From: Sclerurus mexicanus
Taxonomy: Eukaryota; Chordata; Aves; Passeriformes; Furnariidae
Direction: 5' to 3'
DNA: 64,000 nt
Assembly: GCA_013396755.1 (NCBI GenBank)
Contig: VWZF01000292.1
Coordinates: 227,394 to 291,393, forward strand
Below, piece by piece: positions 46,931 through 59,100 of this stretch (position 1 is its first letter; each line of letters begins with the position of its first letter). The position numbers and the translations under genes are program-made. Below the pieces are notes generated by a model. The model worked only from the letters and a program-made list of their open reading frames with translations, had not been told where the DNA came from and made no database searches.

Positions 46931-49900
46931 AGAGCATTTTGTCTTCTTATATTTTAGCTTTCCATGGAAGGTGATTTTTTTTAGGCAGTTACAGACATAC
47001 AGATTAGCTAAATGAAGGGGAAGCTAGCATGAGTTTTCAAACATTTTGTAGAACTATCTGCCCTGTCCGACAGAATCAGCAATTTCTCTGTGCCTCAATT
47101 CTCTTATAATTAAAGAACTTGATATTGTTCACCTGCCATAGACTTGATACAGTAGGAATAAATATTTTTAGGAGCTCAGATTCTCAAGCAGTTGAGGCTA
47201 TACAAATTACTTAAGCAAAAATTAGCTCATTTCATGATTCACAGTCTAATTCTAATTCTTTCTAATTCACACTCTAATTCCTGTAGCATGCTTTCATGAG
47301 TCATAGAGGAATGGAGTGAATGCTAACACATTGCATATAAAAAGGCAACAATGATTTATGTCTTTGTACTTTATGCAATTCAGTTTCATAGAATACCTTC
47401 AGTTCTTTTCCTGCCTGGTTTAAGAAATTTTAGAATTGGAATATTGAACTGCTTTGCAAAATGTCTTAAACACTGTGACAAGAAAAATGAAAAGTTTGTG
47501 AGTCTTAAACTTAAAATGACTTAAGCTGGTTTTTTCAAGTGTTTTTTTGCCAATAGCAGTGTCCAAAATTCAGACTACAAACTTTAAACCAGGGTTTTTA
47601 TTTTTGCAAGATATCAGAACCCCAAAATAGGCACAACGAACTAAAGGACTTCCTTAATCTGTGTTTACATTGCAATGAAGCAACAAAGTGAACTGCAAAG
47701 CCAGTGAGGCATGGTATTTGTTTTAACTGATACATTGATGTAGGATGAAGCTTTTCCTCTCACACTTACCTATTGTCTGGAGACTTGAGTTTTAAATACT
47801 CCTGGAGAACATGAAACACTGGATGTTAAAGCTTTCCTCAGCAGTACCTTTTCATTCATAAGTAGCCATTTTTAGGAAGGGACACAGCTTGAGATCTCAG
47901 GTGACAAATGTAACCAGAATTAAGCACTCAGTCCTAGTAAAGGCTCTTTCAATCCATGTACAACATTACAAGTCGGTTGACAACAGCATTTCTATTCCAG
48001 CCTATATTGAATAAAGATCTAGCCCAAAAAGATTATGAGATTTCCTCCAGCCTCTGAGTTTAAGCAGGACTATTGTGCACAATTCCCTTGAAGCAAGCTT
48101 TTACAAATGCTGCTTTTCTCCCTGTGAATATGCTTGATAAATATTCTCATACCAGCAACCATTCAGAGCCCTAGTTATAACAGAGGAATAGCTATATACC
48201 ACAGGTCTGAGTGCCTCCCACTAGGTTTTTTCTGTGTTTCAGTGAATGATAATGAACCATACTTTCCATACCCACATGTAACCAGACCTCAAATGAATTT
48301 GATCTTTGTAATAGCAGCAGACCCTTAACATTTACAGAGCAGTTCTTTAATGTCTAGAGCTCTTTCTGCTCCTCAGAGTCACCTGTCCATATGCTTAGAA
48401 CCTGCACTTTCAAGGCCATCCACCAAGTGAGTGATCAACAGGAGGTCTCTGCTCCTCCCTTCAAGTGCTCATGTAGCTGTTTTGCAATTCTTATAAGGGC
48501 AATATACCTGCCTGCAGATTGAAATAAGAGATTCCCCAGCAATCTTAATTGATCAGAGTGCTCATTGCAAACAGGTGATGTGTTGCAAGGACATCTTTTT
48601 CAGCTGGGGAGAGAAGAGGAGGTTTATTTTTCTGGCTATGGCTCTCAGAGCTTGACTTGCGAGTGGCTTTCGATGAAAATCAAATACTTTGCATTCACAA
48701 TGTGATTTAAAAAACAAACAAAAATGAAAACCCAGTGAGGGTGTGATTCTGAATTCTGGCTGGGAGCAGAGAAGAGGATGTAGCTGTCATTTGCAGGAGA
48801 AGTTTTGCTTTCTGCTCAGGGAAAATGTTTTTCTCATGCTAGCTTTGTGATTCTTGTAAATCTCAGGGAAATGGGTCAGAAAAGAGTAGCATCTCCCAAA
48901 CAATCCCCTTATGTCCTTTCTCTAAACTTTATGAATTAAAGAAGCATGTTAATGAATTTTCATCTTCTAAGAAATATATTAATTCTTATGTAATCATCAT
49001 GTATTAAAATGTTCTACACCATCACTGACCATAGGTCAACCAATTAGCTAAACTAAACATGGGGGGCCTGAAAGAGTAAAATAGACAGGAAAAATAAATC
49101 TAAGAGGAGTCAGTGACCAGCACATACACTTATATTGGTTGTTCAGAAAAGAATTTTTTCCTACTGGGAAGTGAGGTGCAAAGAGTTGATTTTAATATTA
49201 TGTGTTCCTCTCAACCTGCAATGAGACAGAAAGGAGGTACACTTTAGATGTCAAGAAATTAAGTTTTAAGATAAAATAATGCACTCCCCTGTCTGTACCG
49301 AAGGTTTTTAGTAAATTGGAGAGTAAAAGCTGAGAGGAAACAGATCTGGAAAAGGCATGAGATGTCTCATTACTCATCAAAAAACCTTCAAATGTTTCTT
49401 GTGTGGTATGCACAAAAGATCAACCAGGTAACAACAGTTTATCTATCCCTGTTTTGGGGGCCATTCATCCCTGAGGAAGTACAGTGTGGTCTTAAATACC
49501 CACAGGGTTCAAAGATTTAAAATAAAATTATTGAATGAAGCTTCACAGGAGCTACAAGTGTCAGGAACAGTCGTGAAGATCTGCATAGCTGATCCATGGT
49601 GGTTTTGCTGCCTGTACCAGACAGAGGGGATGGAGCTACTCTCCATTCACGGAACATAAGGCTCTGACATTCAAGGACAGCGAAGTCTTTCATGAACTAA
49701 ACTGGCAAGAGCAGAGCATAAGAGTATGGTTGAAAAGCGCTGACCTTCTGCTTGATTGGTTCTTCTTGTCTCTGCAAAGAGTTACTGTAGCAGGTTGCCT
49801 CTTTTACCCTTGAGGAGGCTCTGTTCTTGCAACACAGCTTTCTCTTGGTCGTGAGAGGAGTGTGAAAAATTACTACCAAGATTAGCCAGTGAATAGCACA

Positions 49901-51599
49901 TCTTGTATCTTTGTGGTTTAATAAAAAAAAAAAAAACAACAACCAAAATCAACCAAACAAAACCAAAACAACTGTAATGGAAGAAGGGTTACACATAGAG
50001 TGGATTTTGATTGTGCTCTGTTCCTCTATACATCAACAATGGGCAATGATGAACAATCCACGATGAGACTCAGCTGTCACCCAGGCTTAACTAATGAATT
50101 GTGTATGCCAAGACTTTGTGTTGGGTTAGACACAAAGTAACTCTAGGCTCAATTATCGAGAACATTAAGAAACTGTGTTTACTCAGGAAAGGTCCCTCTG
50201 AGCAACAATTCCTGTTAGATGCTTTAGAGATCCCCCTTTTTAGAACGTGGAGAAGAGAAGCTCCTCACTTGCTGGTTATACCTATGTGAAACAGTCCCAC
50301 AACATGTCTAAAACTTCTGTGAATTTAGTCCTTGTCACAGCCATTCTTCCTGAAGAATTGCCATCTTTTTCCTTGCATATGGCATATGTCTTTCAAGGGA
50401 CTCTTTGCTACGGAGCCTTTCCATGTAAAACACATCTTTGATAAACAATTCGTCTTCTTGCAAAATTTCTAATAATGACCCTCCAAAACAAAACAAACAC
50501 CAAACTCTTGCAATTTACTGAATTCATGTAAATATGTACTTCACTCCACTCCTGGCATCTTGACTCCCTGTATCATGGTTAATGCACCAAATTGTATTTA
50601 GACTGAGTTCCTGCTGCTGTTACCATCCTGAATGGGTTGGGGCGGTATCGCTTACCACTTAAGGATCTTAACCCCGGTAAATATTAAACTCTCTTCAATT
50701 TACAGTGACACTCCTCAATAGCACCTTCCCAGATAAAAGCATATGAAATGCTAAACATCTGTTCATTGCCCAATGAAAGCTGATTGTTATCTTACAAAAT
50801 ATTTCTACCTCATCAGATGGCCACTTAACCCTACTCTAGAGCTTAAGTACATTCATTTGCTGGAAGGTTTAATACCTTGGCTGTTCAGCCATAAGATTGT
50901 GCAAATACTACTTTGCCATTACTGGTTTCTATGTTTTCAACCAAGTAATATGAACATATTTGTGTAAGTGAAAAGGTGATTCTATTTCTCATTATAACAT
51001 TTGATATTTGTGGATTAGATATTGGTTTTGGTAGGTATTAGCTTTATACTTTTGCTGTTCAGAGCACTTGATACATAGTACTTAGTAAATAGCAAGGGTG
51101 GTGGCTGTGGTATGTGTTCCAAGGACTCTGAAACCAGTTAGACATTTCTCGTGATGTTTCCCGCATTTGCCATTTTATGTTGGGCAGGCTATCCTCCACA
51201 TGTTTCTGGTATGGCAAACATAAGTATCTGGTAAGTACCTTCTTCTGAAACACTGAAATTCCTGTAATATGCTATGCATTGTATGATACCATGTGTACCA
51301 TAGCTAAACAGTGTTTGGGACAGCTGTGGTCAAGTGTTGTCATCATTTCCGCCTGGTTTCATCTGTCTCACTTGCTAGACATACATATGGCTAGCTGGAG
51401 TACTACTTGGGATTCTGTATCTATGGATCTCAGAACACCTAGCTGCTGTCATCACTGTGTGCTTCTCAGCTGTCTCTCTGACCTTTCCATTCCCCAGACC
51501 TGACTGAACATGTGGTCTACAAGCTATTGGGTTTGTTCTTTAATTTTTCCTAGTAAGGAAAAGCCTGATCAATGTGCTATATTTGAAGTTAGTTAAATG
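46931..51599. other. Gene-free spacer, nothing recognised
   Basis: AT-rich, no coding or RNA gene supported. A short tandem ctaatt-type repeat occurs at about 47245-47280 and an A/C-rich tract at 49921-49970. Confidence 0.55.
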
Positions 51600-51855
51600 A
51601 AACTAATTTTTTGTGAGAAGAGTGAGGAGAACAAGAGGCAGTGGGAGCAATCTGAAATGCAAGATATTTTGCCTAAACATAAGGATTTTTTACAAAGAAG
51701 GTGGTAAAATACTGAAAGAGCTTGCCAAGAGAGGCTGCAGTACTTTGGTCCTTGCAGACCCAAAACTCAGCTGGATGTAGTCCTGAGCAACCTGCTGTAA
51801 GTGACCCTGCATGATCAGGGAGCTGGACTGCCAGCTTCAGCTCATCTCTAATGCT
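51600..51855 (+). mobile_element. Old CR1 LINE 3' fragment
   Basis: Diverged but readable: 'gccaagagaggctgcagtac' (51723 onward), then 'actcagctggatgtagtcct', 'gagcaacctgctgtaagtga' and 'gggagctggactgccagctt'. The order and spacing match the CR1 3' region in plus orientation. The terminal repeat tail is lost. Confidence 0.75.
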
Positions 51856-52439
51856 GTGACACCCTCACAGCAAGGCATAGGTTCATTCCAAAACAGTTAC
51901 ACTGCTCAAACACTTTTTGAAAATTTGTCACAGCCTACTTGGAAATGGGGTCTCATAAAGTAAACATTTTCAGGGCTTTTCACTACAGATGTAAATATGT
52001 GACTCATTTAAAACCAATACTGCTAAAATTTAAACTGTGGTCTGAGTTGCCAGCAGTCACCTATAACATTTGTAGAATTTCTGCACATTCTCTGCTTGTG
52101 TTATGTTATTATTTGCATTAAATGAATGGGATAGCATCAGTGCAGGCAGTTCTGCTGATTTTGATATGTTTAATTAGAGTTAATGCCTTTCAAGATGGTT
52201 CTTTCCTTCTCATTAAATCTGGAGGATAAAATTAAGCACCATCAAATTCAATAACAGAACTCTCACCAGCTTAATTGGAACCAGGATTCCTTGCATGTTT
52301 GAAATACTTCCAGCTTTTTAAAGTCTTTTCTGATAGTGTATTGCTTGGAAAAGATTTAGATGTTCTTGAGGAATGTGGATTTTGGTAAAGTCTGATAAAT
52401 ATTTTAGTCACCAGGAGAAAAATGCTGCAAACACTGAAA

Positions 52440-53164
52440 TCTGTGCACAAATCCAGTTTTATTTCAGTTTTCTTCTTCATTAACTATATAGAGTACTTTG
52501 GGAACTGGACATTAGCTGAATTAAGTATGATTAGTCTTGTTAAGAGCCAAATCTCTGTGCAATCAATTTTGAAAATCATTGTGAAGCATTTCTCTGCTCC
52601 TATTTAAAATGAGATCTGTCAAATTAAATTGTAAAAAATAAAAAAAAAATTGCACAAAACTATCAAGGAGGCCTAGACCATTAAAACCTAAAAGACTTCA
52701 TTAAAAAAAAAAAAAAGAAAAAACAAAGCTGCTGTTAGTTGTATCTAGTGTACATAGGTACAAGTGACTGGAAGCTTAGAAGTTTATATAGTTCCTAATT
52801 ACATTGAGAGCATACACACCCATAGGTCTATTGAGAAGCGTCAGATGATATTTAAAAATCCTATTTCTGATATTCTCAGTGTGATATCAAAAGTGGAGTT
52901 AAAAAGAGGCTAGAATTAGAAAACAAACTGATCAGAAGCCTAAGAAAAGGCATCAAACCTCTGAAGCAGTTTATGGCACTATTGAGCTTAGTGTCCCATA
53001 AATCAGCAATTGCTTGAGGAAACTGCAGGTGGCCTGGAAGATGCCCTAGTGTACTCCAATGTACAAGGTATCAAAATACATCTGGCTGTCGACCTTAGCC
53101 ATGCAAGTCTTCTGTCCCCGGTTAAACATTCAGTAGGTCTTATGCAAACACATGCTGGTGCTTC
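52440..53164 (-). other. CDO1: Probable CDO1 3' UTR with poly(A) signal at 52458-52463
   Basis: Downstream of the CDO1 stop codon the first AATAAA on the minus strand is at 52458-52463. A GT-rich stretch follows it, giving a 3' UTR of about 720 bases. The assignment depends on the terminal exon at 53165-53194 being correct. Confidence 0.5.
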
Positions 53165-53194
53165 TCAATTATTCTCCTGCGGCACTGCTGTTGC
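53165..53194 (-). CDS. CDO1: CDO1 exon 5 (terminal coding exon, 9 codons plus stop)
   Basis: A strong pyrimidine tract and acceptor (ctcctcttttgttttag, AG at 53195-53196) precede a phase-0 frame reading ATAVPQENN followed by TGA at 53165-53167. Mammalian CDO1 ends in a short last exon with the ENN C-terminus. Phase, position, acceptor quality and the ENN-stop agree, although the middle residues differ. The exon is too short to be detected as an open frame. Confidence 0.82.
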   Translation of the reverse strand, partial: ATAVPQENN

Positions 53195-56100
53195 CTAAAA
53201 CAAAAGAGGAGAGGTTGTCTTCTTAGGGAAAGAGGCAGTCACTGCCTACTTCACAGTCTTATCATGGACCTTTGTCTTCAGAGTAGCTCAACACTTTAAA
53301 ATACAGCATTTATTTTCAATGTTCCCTGCCAGAGTTTGGTGGAAGGCACTATGTGCCTGACAGAATCACCCTGTCCATTGGCTCTGTGTGACTATGAGTA
53401 ACCCACGACAGAAGGGACTGCTGAGGAGTGCTTTCTCCTCCAGATTATGTTCTCTCTTTGATAGTCTACTCTACTTGAGTTTGACAGAAACTGCTCTATG
53501 GTACAGCTTGGAAGGCAGGCTGCAAAGAGATACTGCCTCCTCCAGCAAAATTCCTGACAGCAGGAACTGATCTGCTCTAACAGGGATGACAAAATCAGTT
53601 GTTCCTCAGTGAACTTTCCTATTAGTATTCTCATGGTTTGTAGATGAACTGTGCAGTTACTTTCTTGGGCAAGTCCTTTGACACACATACTAATTTTATT
53701 ATTAGGCCTTTATAACTTATTATGTGTTTACTGGAGAGCTAGTTAATCAAGATGTAATCATGGCCAGAAATCATTAGGGATTTACCTTTGTGTTTTACCT
53801 GCAAAATAATTAAGACAAAGAGGAAGCAATTAATGTGTTTTAGTTAAGCAGATTTCACTCATAAAAGACACACATATAAACATTATATTACTATCTTGGT
53901 ATTTTAAATTTATAGCTCCCTGTCTTCCTGTGTCCTTTGGTGATCTGGGAAGCAGAAGGAAGTCTGCTTTTCCAGTCAGCTTTCCAGAAACCAAGTCACT
54001 AAGACCAGAAGGGTTTTGTAGAATGAAGTCATTTCAGGCAGCTGGATGGCCCAGACTTGCGATCACTTTCTCCCTTACTGGAATTCCATTTACAGGAATT
54101 CATGAAAGAGACCCAGTGATTAGTATTTACCTCTTTCCTGCAAGCCAGATCCAGTTTCCCACAAAAGGTACAAACAGTGCCAGATGGTTACAGACCAGGG
54201 TAGGAAAACAGTCCAAGTCAAAACATCTAGTCTCCCTTACTATCTTATATACTTTGTATTCAATAAAGACTTAAGACAAAAAGAAAGCAAGCAAATACTA
54301 AATCCTTGCATGAATTTTGTTCAACATTTTCCCACACTATATACCATTTGAAATCTGAGTTAGAAATTCAAGCTTACTTTCTCACAGACCTTTCAAACTC
54401 TGGAAGGTCAAAATTTGTGTTTCAACTGTTTGGTAATGTGACTGGCTTTAAAAAAATAATTTACATGGTACTTGTAACCTATATAAAATTTTAACTGGAT
54501 CTTAATAATGACTTACTCTAGGAAAATCCTGAGCACTGAATTTCTGGCTTCAATGGAAGATGAAAGTGTTTGGTATGTAATATAACCAAACAGTCTTTGA
54601 ACCTCTGTGGCTGAATATCAAGAATCAGTCCTTTCTCCATGTATAAGTAGTTATTTTTCCCAGCACTGGGAACTGAGCATTTTTCCCAAATGAATAGTGC
54701 TGAAAGGAACCCTATTAACCTCTTCCAGATGTTCTAACTTGGTCACTACAAAAATTATCTTAAGATTTCCTTCCTATCCACATAAAATCTCATGCCATTG
54801 TTCAAGAATGGAGATGACAGTCAGCCTCCTCTTAGTTTCAGAGCAAATCTTACTATGTTACAGTTGTGAGTCTAAAGAATTAAATTTATTGAAGAATTCT
54901 TTACAATAAGCTGCAAGGCTTAAAACCTCTGACTTGAAATGTGATGCTTCACCTTTGGCAGAACAGTTTAAGCAGGAAATGTTACACCTCACTGAAGCTG
55001 TCCAAAACACAGAATCACAGAATCAGCTAGGTTGGAAGAGACCTCTGAGATCATCAAGTCCAACCTATAATCCAAAATCACCTCGTCAACTAGACCATGG
55101 CAGTGAGTGCCACATCCAGTCTCTTCTTAAATACTTCTAGGGATGGTAACTCTACCACCTCCCTGAGCCACCCATTCCAATATCTGATCACTCCCTCTGT
55201 AAAGAAGTTCTTCCTAATGTTTAACCTAAACNTCCCCAGTAGCGCTGAAGGGATTTGTTGTAACCAAAGTGCAGGACATGGCACTTGGCCTTGTTGAACC
55301 TCATCCTGTTGAATTCAGCTCACCTATCCAGCCTGTTCAGATCACTCTGTAGAGCCCTCCTACTTTCCAGCAGATTGACACTCCCCCCCAGCTTGGTGTC
55401 ATCTGCAAATTTGCTGATGGTGGATTCAGTCCCTTCATCCAGATCATCAATAGGTTGCATTTACCATCATTTGTTGCCTGAAGATGCCTAGCTAGTAGGA
55501 AATGTCTCATTAATTCTCTTCTCTGCTCAGAACTTATCTGATGATGAAGATGAAGCAAGTTTCAAGGCAGAAAACTGCACACAAGGGAAGTGCAGATGGA
55601 CAAATCAAGCTATACTTGGAAACAGTTTTATGCTGGTTCTAGATGGGGATGCCTCAGGAAAGGCAGAGCTGCTGGCCCTCCTGCCTGTCCTGGGCTACCA
55701 TACCCCTGCCCTATGCAGGTGGGAGGGCAGCCCCTGGCACCATCCCCACAGGGGCTTAGAGCCCAGGGCTGGGTGAGGAGTGTATTATCTTGTACTTACG
55801 CAGACAGTCCTTTCCCCAAACTGGCTGTAGAAGGTCATCGTGACTTTGTGCTTGTGTCCAGTCCTCTGATCAAAGGTGTTACAGGTGTCAAAGGGCGGGC
55901 TGTACAAATGCAGGCTAACAGCAGTTTCTGTGTGGCTTATGTTCTCCACACGGTGCAGGCCAATGGAGTCTACACCAGCAAGGGCATGGAAGAAGAAATT
56001 GTGTTAGCAGGGAGATCTACTGAGATCTCAATTGTCTGGAAAAATGCTTTCTAAACTGAACCTCATGAGCAATTAGGCATGCCCACACTTTTATGGGCAA

Positions 56101-59100
56101 CAAATAACTCAGTACAGGAAATTTGACTGCTGTTCTCTAGCACAGATTTTTAAATACACTGGTAACTCCAGATGAGTTATTGCCTTCCACAGTTCATGCA
56201 ACTTCTGGATTATCCTCTGCAAGATAAATGCCAATAGGAATCCAAAGAAACTTAAGGAAGACCATACTGTCAGTAATTTTCTAGCGCTCAGTCCTACGGG
56301 ATCTCCAGTTCATTTACTCTCCTATGAGAGCTGTTGCTATAAATGCTTCCAAAGCAGCAAGGTTTAAGTTTCTAAAAATAAAGAAGACATTTTATGGGGA
56401 AAAGAGCTTTTGTATTGCTAATTCTTACCCAAGTAACAGGGATATCAGTCACAGTAAAAGTCAGCTACATGCATTTGGAGCATGGAGTTATGGACAGAGA
56501 TATAGTTGCCTTCTACAGCAGGTATCTGTTTCCTAATTAATCCTCCCAGTTTACTGATTTGGAGAACAAACTTTTAGTTTGTTTGTTCTTTTGAATAAGG
56601 TGACAAATTAGTAGTGACTGGCATACTTCCAATCATAACAGAATAGTAAGCATAATTGAAGACGTAATAAAACAAGGCACTGTATGTTGTGTGGTCACTC
56701 TGTACTGCTGGACAAGAAATTACACAAAAATATAAGGTATGAAGAATCACATCCATGAAATAAACCACATCCATTCTGCACTGGAGTTTTTGGGTTGCTT
56801 AAAAGAGACTTTGAATTTAAGTTTATGATCCTGCTATATAAACAACTCAAGTTTTTGTACTTGAATTTTTTATATAATACCTGGACCTGTATTGTGCAAT
56901 ATAGGCATGATACTCTGAGAGTCATGAGTACACTCTGAACTCTGATACATTTGTAAGGTAAGCCCTAAGCGTCATTAACATACTTTTATCTAAATAGAAG
57001 ATGTAGCATGTAGCAGCAGGGGGAAAGTCCTAAATCTGTGCTCATCATTGGGGAACCCAAATAAACAGAGTTTAGTGGGTTCTAACATTTAAGTTCAAGA
57101 GTAACAAAGAAGCACACAACAGAAATGTGAAGGCACTTACTATTGATGTAGTTATAGTGATCAACACACTGTCAGTGTTTTGCTTCTGCTTGTTTAACAC
57201 GTTACTTTTAAACCAAAACATCTGTTATGAAACATGGCAGAGATCCAAATTGCTTCAGAGAACTGAACACCAAATTCGTTTGAAACAACCAAGGAAGCTT
57301 TGAATCAGATGCATACAGTGTGCAGTTGTTTGCACTGAAAAGAACTGCATAGGTAGGACAACCTGGCTGACTTTGAGAACTCACATCCCTGGCATGGGAA
57401 CATAAGCAGATGTGTCAAGACCCCTCTGGCATTTCCTGCCCTAAAGATTTTGTGTTTTCACTTAATGTAGCATAGCTTCAACATCGCGCTGCAGAACACT
57501 AGTCTTTCTTCCCCAAAGCCCTCAATCCTGGCTAACTCCATGGCCTCCTCATCCTGGCTCCTCCAACATGAGGCTCTCTCAAACTGAGAAGTTCCCAAGC
57601 TTAGCCTTTAGTCCTCCAGTGTTTAACCCATGACATAAAAGGCAGATGACCCCCTTCTCTGATGTTTCACCTTTGTTCTGTTGAGCTCACTGCTGTTCAG
57701 CATGATGTGCAGTTCTTTCACAGCACCAGAATACATTACACTGAGAGGACTACCCCAGGATGACCTCCAGCATAACACAGGGTGGTAATAGCTACAGATG
57801 CACATGATAACATGGATTGAGGTGCCTAGAGAACCTTACTAGTAGAGTCCTAGTCATTCTCAACATGGTGTAGTCAGGCATTTTTTTTTGTAGACTATGA
57901 ATTTCAATTCTGCTGACACTGCACTTCAGCACTACAGTCTTTTGTTGATTTGCATAAGAAGTAGCACTGAGAATTGGAGCCTCTGCTACTGGCTGATCAA
58001 TTTGTTTCATAGGCAGCTTTTACATTTTTGGCATAGATCTTCCATGACTGAGCAAAAGGATTGTTTCTTTAAAAAAAAAAAAACAACAACAAAAAAAACA
58101 ACCCAAAAAGCAAGGTGATTAAGATATCTAAACTTTGGTTCTCTTGTTTGTTAAAAAACACTGTTCAATGTCTATGTTTACAAGCAATTTTGGATAGTCA
58201 TTAGGGGAACAATGCTGAAAGGTTGCTTAGTGTACAGGAGATATTCAGCATAATAAAGAATCAGGCAACTACTGCAATGTCTTAAGAGTGAGTTGAAAGG
58301 ACATTTTGTAGTGGTTCTTTGTTTTACTGAATCTAAATACAGGTTTTGCAGAATCTAGGGAGTCACATTCTTAAACTGTGCATGAAGGATTATACTGTTA
58401 AAAGTGGGAGACTAGAAGGCAGATGAACTCTTCTGTTAGGAATAAGATCATGGTAGGTAGCTGTCAAAACAAGCTTAATAGCTTACCATTAATGTAGGCA
58501 CATTGATTTTCCCGCAAAACTCTTTCTGATTTCTTAGTCATTTCACCATTTCCTTTTTTCTCAGGCCATTCAAACAGAGTCTCCTTTAGATTTCCTTGGA
58601 GAATCTTCATGAAGCAGTGTGAGTCAGTATGATCATGGATGCTGCTATATATGTGAAAAGAATAACCAAACTCAGTGTGATACGCATATTTAATTCCAGT
58701 ATAACAAACAGGGCAAATGACATAGCACACTGTATCTGGACAGAGCCTTAGAATGAAATTCCACTGCACAGGGGTCATGCATTAAGGTATGCCCACCTAA
58801 AACTGCTACTTTAGAAATGTACTGAGATAAGCTCACATACAACAGGATTTGGAGAAGAGTCAGATGTTGATCACCCTATGGCTTTGACACAGAGAAATAC
58901 AAAGAAAGTCTGGAGGAAAGAATAGAACTGAAAATTTCTTCAGAACACAAAAACTCTTCTGGTCCAAAGGGATGCTTGCACCATGATCTCAGGCAGAGGC
59001 TAGTATAAACTTGCAAGTATACCTGATATTTGCAAATCCACCATGCTCACTCCCAAAACATAATTAAATAAGCTAATTCTGTTTAATTTCTATGGTCCCT

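Noticed and set aside
53388..53570. 60-residue plus frame near CDO1 exon 5
   Set aside because: No family resemblance, and on the opposite strand within CDO1 intron 4.
55501..55560. Alternative CDO1 terminal exon just downstream of exon 4
   Set aside because: A weak acceptor is present near 55540, but the frame does not end in a CDO1-like C-terminus; the 53165-53194 exon fits far better.
55590..56054. 154-residue open frame on the plus strand
   Set aside because: It is the antisense shadow of CDO1 exon 4; the conserved reading is on the minus strand.
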